In this document: positions 58,241-64,000 of the stretch, one piece after another | Numbering within the stretch: position 1 is the first letter of the stretch | How the letters are laid out: every line of letters begins with the position of its first letter | Translations under genes and position numbers: made by a program | Notes under the pieces: model-generated | Told to the model about the DNA's origin: nothing | The model's database searches: none | What the model saw: the letters and a program-made list of their open reading frames with translations, nothing else | Assembly (NCBI GenBank): GCA_019359395.1 | Contig: JAHHHK010000032.1 | Span: forward strand, 1-64,000 | Length of the DNA stretch: 64,000 nucleotides | Direction: 5' to 3' | Source: Komarekiella atlantica HA4396-MV6 | GTDB lineage: Bacteria > Cyanobacteriota > Cyanobacteriia > Cyanobacteriales > Nostocaceae

Positions 58241-60877
58241 ATGTCCTTTGTCCCTTTACATATTCACAGTGACTACAGTCTGCTCGATGGGGCAAGTCAG
58301 TTACCAGAGTTAGTGGAGCGAGCGATCGCACTGGGAATGAAAGCGATCGCTCTTACCGATCATGGTGTCATGTACGGAGCGATCGAACTAATCAAAATTT
58401 GCCGTAGTCAGAATATCAAGCCAATTCTTGGCAACGAAATGTATATAATTAACGGCGATATTGAAAAACAAGAACGCCGTCCCAAATATCATCAAGTCGT
58501 TTTAGCTAAAAATACTAAAGGGTATAAAAACTTAGTCAAATTAACCACAATTTCTCACCTCAAGGGTGTACAAGGTAAAGGAATTTTTTCTCGTCCTTGT
58601 GTTAATAAAGAATTATTAAAAGAATATCATGAAGGCTTGATTGTCACCAGTGCTTGTTTAGGTGGAGAAGTTCCCCAAGCAATTCTGAGTGGTAGACCAG
58701 ACGCAGCTCGTAAAGTTGCCCAATGGTATAAAGATGTATTTGGTGATGATTATTATCTCGAAATTCAAGACCACGGTTCTCAAGAAGACCGGATTGTTAA
58801 TGTTGAAATTGTCAAAATTGCGCGGGAATTAAATATTAAAATTGTTGCTACTAATGACTCACATTTTATATCTTGTTTTGACGTTGAAGCACACGATGCT
58901 TTGCTATGTATTCAAACTGGCAAGCTGATTGTTGAAGATAAAAGGATGCGTTATAGCGGTACAGAGTATCTCAAATCTGATGAAGAGATGCAGCAGCTAT
59001 TTCGTGACCATTTACCAGATGATGTCATTGCCGAAGCGGTAGCCACGACTGAAGAAGTCGCCGATAAAGTCGAGCCTTACCATATTATGGGTGAGCCTCA
59101 AATTCCTACGCCCCCGATTCCCTCTGGTCATACTGCTGACACTTACGCTGAAGAAGTTGCTTGGCAAGGTCTTTTAGAAAGATTAAATCGTAAATCCCGC
59201 ACTGAAGTTGATTCCACCTATAAAGAAAGATTGGAATACGAACTTAAAATGATTCAGCAAATGGGTTTTTCCAAATACTTTTTAGTAGTATGGGATTACA
59301 TTAAATTTGCCAGAGATAATAACATACCTGTAGGCCCTGGTCGGGGTTCAGCAGCAGGTTCGTTAGTTGCCTATGCGATGCGAATTACTAACATTGACCC
59401 TGTGCATCATGGGCTACTGTTCGAGCGCTTTTTGAACCCAGAACGCAAATCCATGCCTGATATTGACACGGATTTCTGCATTGATCAACGGGATAAAGTT
59501 ATTGATTACGTAACTGAAAAATACGGTGCAGATAGAGTCGCTCAAATTATTACCTTTAACCGCCTAACTTCTAAAGCTGTCTTAAAAGATGTCGCCAGAG
59601 TATTGAATATTCCCTACGGCGAAGCCGACAAAATGGCGAAATTAATTCCTGTAGTGCGTGGGAAACCAACTAAACTCAAGGTGATGATTTCTAATGAAAC
59701 TCCAGAACCAGAGTTTAAAGAAAAATATGATCATGATCCAAAAGTTCGCCATTGGCTTGATATGGCAATGCGAATTGAAGGAACTAACAAAACTTTTGGT
59801 GTTCATGCAGCAGGTGTGGTAATTTCTGCCGACCCACTTGATGAAATTGTCCCACTCCAGCGAAATAATGACGGTTCTGTAATTACCCAGTATTTCATGG
59901 AAGATCTGGAATCAATGGGTTTGCTAAAAATGGATTTTTTGGGTCTGCGTAACTTGACGTTGATTCAAAAAACTCTTGATTTAATTCAAGAAACTAGAGG
60001 ATATTCTGTTGACCCTGATGAAATCACCCATCAGGAAAGAAAAGCACAAAAGATATTAGCGAAAGGGGAACATAGCACCTTACCAAAGGATGTGCAAAAA
60101 GCCTATGAATTATTAGAAGCAGGTGAATTAGAAGGAATATTTCAATTAGAATCTTCAGGAATGCGTCAAATAGTGCGAGATTTGAAGCCTTCAAATATAG
60201 AAGATATTTCTTCGATTTTGGCACTTTATCGACCTGGCCCATTAGATGCGGGTCTGATTCCTAAGTTTATTAACCGCAAACATGGTCGTGAAAAGATAGA
60301 TTATCAACACACTATTCTGGAAACAGTACTAGATGAGACTTATGGAATTATGGTCTATCAAGAGCAAATCATGAAAATTGCTCAGGATATGGCTGGATAT
60401 TCCCTAGGACAAGCTGACTTACTGCGTCGGGCGATGGGTAAGAAGAAAGTTTCCGAAATGCAAAAGCAGCGAGAAAAATTTGTGGATGGCGCGGCAAAAA
60501 ATGGCGTGCAGAAAAAAGTTGCAGATGAATTATTCGAGCAAATGTTGAAGTTTGCTGAATATTGCTTAAGCTATGACACGGAAGTATTAACTGTAGAATA
60601 TGGGTTTATTTCCATTGGAAAGATTGTAGAAAAGCAAATTGAATGCACAGTGTACAGTGTTGATAGTAATGGGAATGTTTTCACGCAACCCATAGCACAA
60701 TGGCATAATCGTGGACAACAAGAAATCTTTGAGTATTGCCTAGAAGATGGTTCAGTAATTCGGGCAACTAAAGATCATAAATTTATGACTACCGATGGTC
60801 AAATGTTGCCGATAGATGAAATATTTGAACGGCAATTAGATTTATTGCGAGTTCAAGGTTTGCCGGAATTAACGTAG
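58241..60877 (+). CDS. dnaE: DNA polymerase III alpha subunit, N-terminal half, ending in split intein
   Basis: 878 codons from ATG 58241 (GGAGACGTAT before it). PHP domain begins [50 protein letters not shown]. Polymerase core with [13 protein letters not shown] and [10 protein letters not shown] follows. At CLSYDTEVL (60563) the extein stops and the DnaE N-intein begins. The C-half (intein-C plus the rest of dnaE) is encoded elsewhere and joined by protein trans-splicing. The last extein residue before the intein is Tyr (KFAEY). The upstream TTG at 58160 is not a likely start. Confidence 0.97.
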   Translation: MSFVPLHIHSDYSLLDGASQLPELVERAIALGMKAIALTDHGVMYGAIELIKICRSQNIKPILGNEMYIINGDIEKQERRPKYHQVVLAKNTKGYKNLVKLTTISHLKGVQGKGIFSRPCVNKELLKEYHEGLIVTSACLGGEVPQAILSGRPDAARKVAQWYKDVFGDDYYLEIQDHGSQEDRIVNVEIVKIARELNIKIVATNDSHFISCFDVEAHDALLCIQTGKLIVEDKRMRYSGTEYLKSDEEMQQLFRDHLPDDVIAEAVATTEEVADKVEPYHIMGEPQIPTPPIPSGHTADTYAEEVAWQGLLERLNRKSRTEVDSTYKERLEYELKMIQQMGFSKYFLVVWDYIKFARDNNIPVGPGRGSAAGSLVAYAMRITNIDPVHHGLLFERFLNPERKSMPDIDTDFCIDQRDKVIDYVTEKYGADRVAQIITFNRLTSKAVLKDVARVLNIPYGEADKMAKLIPVVRGKPTKLKVMISNETPEPEFKEKYDHDPKVRHWLDMAMRIEGTNKTFGVHAAGVVISADPLDEIVPLQRNNDGSVITQYFMEDLESMGLLKMDFLGLRNLTLIQKTLDLIQETRGYSVDPDEITHQERKAQKILAKGEHSTLPKDVQKAYELLEAGELEGIFQLESSGMRQIVRDLKPSNIEDISSILALYRPGPLDAGLIPKFINRKHGREKIDYQHTILETVLDETYGIMVYQEQIMKIAQDMAGYSLGQADLLRRAMGKKKVSEMQKQREKFVDGAAKNGVQKKVADELFEQMLKFAEYCLSYDTEVLTVEYGFISIGKIVEKQIECTVYSVDSNGNVFTQPIAQWHNRGQQEIFEYCLEDGSVIRATKDHKFMTTDGQMLPIDEIFERQLDLLRVQGLPELT
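60563..60874 (+). other. DnaE split intein, N-terminal fragment
   Basis: 104 residues: block [15 protein letters not shown] with nucleophile Cys1; the [34 protein letters not shown] block; block B ATKDHKF (T-x-x-H); end [19 protein letters not shown]. Close in pattern to the Npu/Ssp DnaE-N inteins known for fast trans-splicing. The C-terminal partner is not in the window. Confidence 0.95.
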
Positions 60878-60957
60878 TCACTAGTTGCGATCGCCTATCC
60901 TCCCATCGACAATCCCAGTATCATGGCTAGAAGATATTGATTTCTCAAGAGTTCTGT

Positions 60958-61722
60958 ATGAGTAAATTTTTTTATTGGTCTAAGCAACTACTTCAGTCTC
61001 TACGTATTTGGGTAGGAATAAGTCTACTGTGTTTGGTTTTCAGCTGGTCATTTCCTGCACAAGCTGCTAGCCGTATCACTCCACAACTAGAGGAACAGGT
61101 GTTACAAATTATCCGCGAACATCCAGACGTACTTATTGAATCTGTTCAAGCATACCAGCAACAACAGCAACAAAAAATAAAGCAAGTACAGCAAGCATTT
61201 TTACAGGATTTAAAAACAAATCCCCAAGCAGTGATTGGTGAGTCTCCCACTATAGGCTCGGCTCAATCAAAAACTCTGCTGGTAGAATTCTCAGACTTTC
61301 AATGTCCCTACTGTGCTGAGGCGAATAAAACTTTGAAACAGTTGTTAGCACATCAGGATAATGTAAAGTTAGTTTACAAGAATTTACCTTTGACTGCAAT
61401 TCATAGTAATGCATTGCCGGCAGCGACAGCAGCTTGGGCGGCAAATCAGCAAAGTAAATTCTGGGAATATCATGATGCTTTGTTTACTAATCAAAAGCAA
61501 CTAGGTGAAGCGTTGTATTTGGATATTGCCAAAAATCTGAATCTAGATTTGGCGAAATTTGAACGCGATCGCACTCTTGCTGCTCCCGCAATTGAAAAAG
61601 ATATCCAGCTAGCTGAGAAATTAGGGGTTTCTGGTACACCTTTCTTGATAATGAATAGTCCTGTGTTATCAGGAGTGGTACAGCTATCAGATATTGAAAG
61701 CATATTTGCTAATGCCAAATAA
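60958..61722 (+). CDS. DsbA-family thioredoxin-fold protein, exported
   Basis: 254 aa from ATG 60958. Signal peptide (LRIWVGISLLCLVFSWSFPAQAA) leads to a helical/Gln-rich segment (QAYQQQQQQKIKQVQQAF), then a thioredoxin fold with active site DFQCPYC (CPYC), EAN..LKQL, and the cis-Pro region VSGTPFLIMN. Acts in disulfide formation in the periplasm or thylakoid lumen. It is 60+ bp downstream of dnaE but in another functional class. Confidence 0.88.
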   Translation: MSKFFYWSKQLLQSLRIWVGISLLCLVFSWSFPAQAASRITPQLEEQVLQIIREHPDVLIESVQAYQQQQQQKIKQVQQAFLQDLKTNPQAVIGESPTIGSAQSKTLLVEFSDFQCPYCAEANKTLKQLLAHQDNVKLVYKNLPLTAIHSNALPAATAAWAANQQSKFWEYHDALFTNQKQLGEALYLDIAKNLNLDLAKFERDRTLAAPAIEKDIQLAEKLGVSGTPFLIMNSPVLSGVVQLSDIESIFANAK

Positions 61723-63058
61723 ATTGGTGTGTTTGTAAATGAGCTTATGCAAGTAAAGCAATACCTAATTGTTAGCGCAATAAGCTTGCAAAATTGAGAT
61801 ATAAAGAAAGCTAAAAAGAGTAAAGAGATGAATCTTATCTTTTTTCTTTGCCCAATCTCTTATAAAAGCAGCTTTTTTCAGATATCTAATTAATTTTGCT
61901 TAACGAGCAGCAATAGTCAAAATTATATACTGTTACACTTTTATGTCTATGTACTTATGTCTAAAGATATACTCAATTATTTAATAAGAATGTGCGTCTT
62001 TAGTTAGAGGTTTAATGCATTAGTAAACTGGTGTACTTAAGGCAAGTGTAAGGAGTAGCTGATGAGGAGTGAAGAGGAGAAATTTTCCTCACTCCTCATG
62101 TTCTTAAATAGATGAGGACTTAAATCGGCGATCGCCTGCCAAAAATCAGCTTAATTAGCAGGCAAAATCCCTAATATTTTTCTTGAATCTATTAATATTG
62201 ATGCTCTTATCAGTTAAAAAGTAGTAAGGTGGTTTTTCGGAAAATTGTGCATTTTTTATGCTTATTTATTTAATTTTTCTATTTATTCATATTTGAAATT
62301 GAGTCAGCCAACTCTGTTTAATTTAAAATTTGTTAAGATCGTGTCAATGTAATTACTTAGATAATTTTACAACTTCCTCATGCTATTAAATGGCTAAAAA
62401 TCTACAAAAAACTCCATCCCCTTGTAGATGGAGTTTTTGGGCATCGGTAAGAATCAGCATATGCCCCTCAAAGTAGCCGGGTAGCTACCCCTGTGGATTT
62501 AGTGCGGCAATAGAGTTTCTCGCCAACTTTTGATCAAAGCGGCTACAGACTTTCCCCTGCATTTTTATCTAAGGCTGTACTTAGTTCCCTTAAGTAAAAA
62601 TTGCTATTTACATATACTGTTATTAATGCTACAATCCGTGTTAAGTGATATTTTTGCAACACTTTGTGGACAAGGAGAATCACGGAGTGATCTATATTCT
62701 GGGCGCTTTCCTTGACGAATCTACTGAAATTCTCATCAGCACTCGCAGTTACCAACTGAAGAAGCCGCTGCTGAAATTTCTCAGTGCGTTTAAAATTCTA
62801 TTTCTTAAACCCTGTGGTGCATCTAATTCACTAACTTGACTTACGCAGGAATTAGAGAATAACCAACCGCAGAGGCGCAGCGAAAAGTAAGCGAAGCTCC
62901 GGGTAACAGGAGCGCAAAACTTTTCAAGACAGAGAGCACGGAGAGAAGTCTGAGCGGAGGCTTCCTCCGATCAGAACTTCGGGAGAAATGAGAGTTTGAG
63001 AGATATTTTGCGTAAGTCCTGACTAAATTAAACCTTAGAAAAAATTGTGAGTTTATTC
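61723..63058. other. Intergenic region with several hairpins, possible orphan transcript
   Basis: 1.34 kb without a supported CDS. Contains an inverted repeat GAGGAGTGAAGAGGAG..CTCCTC (62059-62099), GCCTGCC..GCAGGC (62134-62163), and a perfect terminator-like hairpin (62407-62438). 62860-63000 carries GC-rich repeat related to the kdp 73-bp unit. Short ORFs 62530-62840 are not convincing. Confidence 0.55.
62407..62438. terminator. Perfect hairpin AAAAACTCCATC/GATGGAGTTTTT, orphan terminator
   Basis: A 12-bp perfect stem with a CCCCTTGTA-type loop and A/T-runs on both arms, so it can terminate in either direction. No gene ends close to it; the nearest CDS stop is 680 bp away, suggesting an unannotated small RNA. 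Confidence 0.7.
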
Positions 63059-63763
63059 ATGCGTCATGTTAGATTTTGGGTACTTTTGCCAGTAACCCTG
63101 ATATTCGGCTGCTCAGATAAACTGTTTCAATCTAGCCCATCTGTAGCCAAATCTACTCCGCCTGTAGTTCAACCAGCTAGTCCAACTTTATTAGCAAAAG
63201 CAAGTTACCTTTCACCTTTGGAACAACAGGTGATAAATGAAATGAACAAGGTGCGGACAAATCCCAAGGCGTATGTTCCGATTATTGAAAACTATAGAAA
63301 GCGCTTTCAAGATAACAGAGTAAAAATTTCTAATAATACTTATTTGATAACTCAAGAAGGTGTAAAAGCGGTCGATGAGGCGATCGCATTTCTCAAGTCA
63401 GCTCGTCCTGTGGGTGCGTTGAGTGCATCCAAGGGGATGTCTCTAGGCGCTAGAGATCACGTCAAAGACCAAGGGCCAAAAGGTGTAACAGGTCATGACG
63501 GTAGCGATGGTAGCAACCCCTTTACTCGGATTAATCGCTATGGTACATGGCAAAAAACCGCAGGCGAAAATATCAGCTATGGCCCAAACACCGCCCAAGA
63601 TATCGTTATGCAGTTAATTATTGATGATGGTGTGCGCGATCGCGGTCATAGAACAAACATCTTTAATAGCAATTTTAAAGTGACTGGCGTTGCTTATGGG
63701 ACTCACAAATCATACAAAACAATATGTGTGATTAACTATGCTGGTGGCTATAAAGATAAATAA
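63059..63763 (+). CDS. CAP (SCP/PR-1)-domain lipoprotein
   Basis: 234 aa from ATG 63059 (a GTG at 63047 would add four residues). Lipobox LIFGC gives a lipidated Cys at ~18. After a Ser/Pro-rich linker, the CAP domain: [89 protein letters not shown] and the final GVAYG...CVINYAGGY. Bacterial CAP proteins are exported; some are proteases or bind polysaccharide. The function here is unknown. Confidence 0.9.
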   Translation: MRHVRFWVLLPVTLIFGCSDKLFQSSPSVAKSTPPVVQPASPTLLAKASYLSPLEQQVINEMNKVRTNPKAYVPIIENYRKRFQDNRVKISNNTYLITQEGVKAVDEAIAFLKSARPVGALSASKGMSLGARDHVKDQGPKGVTGHDGSDGSNPFTRINRYGTWQKTAGENISYGPNTAQDIVMQLIIDDGVRDRGHRTNIFNSNFKVTGVAYGTHKSYKTICVINYAGGYKDK

Positions 63764-64000
63764 GTCATTTGTCAAGAGTCAAGAGTTAGTAGTTATTTTC
63801 CTTGTCCTCCTTGTCTCCAGTATTTGAATACGGTTTGAATAAGCATCACTTTCTTTGTGGTCTTGGGTTAAGGGGTAAAGAATGTATTCAAAACCTTTTC
63901 CCTTTAACCGAATCGTATGGCCTAGCCTGTATTCTCTCCGAAATATTTTGTTCATTTCGTGAAGCTAAATATATCTCATCGCTTTTAAGTTGTAAGGTTA

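Noticed and set aside
62530-62840. Three overlapping 60-70-codon ORFs on both strands
   Set aside because: No recognisable motif and mutually overlapping; likely chance.

Overview
The window comes from a filamentous, probably heterocyst-forming cyanobacterium of the Nostoc/Anabaena group. The evidence is the phycobilisome core operon apcE-apcA-apcB-apcC with a four-repeat ApcE, the cyanobacterial atp1 operon, the 3' end of psbA, a dnaE gene ending in the N-half of the DnaE split intein, a kdp operon with a KdpG/KdpF-type subunit, an adjacent flv3-flv1 pair of the flv3B-flv1B type, frequent GCGATCGC (HIP1) octamers, and many short intergenic repeats of the kind found in Nostoc genomes.

Layout. 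1-2.4 kb: end of psbA, a GC-rich NTF2-like gene, a transposase relic joined to a broken AraC-type regulator, recR (apparently without a normal start codon) and a repeat-filled gap. 2.4-7.2 kb: queF, three small conserved cytoplasmic genes, a 2H-phosphoesterase and a membrane histidine kinase. 7.4-8.9 kb: a ten-copy 21-bp repeat array followed by two tandem paralogous 131-aa proteins of unknown role. 9-16.7 kb: an SLH/OprB porin, then kdpA-kdpB-kdpG-kdpC on the minus strand, with a 73-bp repeat block between kdpA and kdpB and a long structured leader. 18-24 kb: a class V aminotransferase, an FHA protein with a degenerate methylglyoxal-synthase-like domain, a truncated RidA, a methyltransferase and FtsW. 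24-29.4 kb: an H-NOX gas sensor with its HNOBA-histidine kinase partner, then a small putative metabolic island: methyltransferase and haem-oxygenase-like di-iron enzyme, translationally coupled, with a divergent Fe(II)/2-oxoglutarate-type oxygenase. 29.4-34.7 kb: the apc operon. 35.4-39.5 kb: an accessory block with an antitoxin/PIN toxin pair, a frameshifted barstar-like gene, and a kinase/PP2C/vWA triad of the TerY-P type. 39.7-49.6 kb: a methyltransferase, a PEP-CTERM protein, the atp1 operon (atpI, a, c, b', b, delta, alpha, gamma) with a strong terminator, and another methyltransferase. 49.7-50.6 kb: tmRNA (ssrA) beside an IS630 orfA relic. 52-64 kb: flv3-flv1, a 59-aa ORF, a DAACS-family symporter, dnaE-N with the split intein, a DsbA-like thioredoxin protein and a CAP-domain lipoprotein.

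How it fits together. The core genes serve photosynthesis and energy: light harvesting (apc), PSII (psbA), ATP synthesis (atp1) and O2 photoreduction (flv). The accessory genes serve sensing and stress: H-NOX, histidine kinases, the TerY-P-like triad, toxin-antitoxin genes and K+ uptake. The most novel-looking parts are the di-iron oxidase/methyltransferase/2OG-oxygenase island at 26.2-29.4 kb, the FHA-MGS pseudo-enzyme, the TerY-P-like triad, the paralog pair behind an iteron-like array, and a possible c-di-AMP-type riboswitch in the kdp leader. All functional calls are from sequence reading alone; no database search was run.
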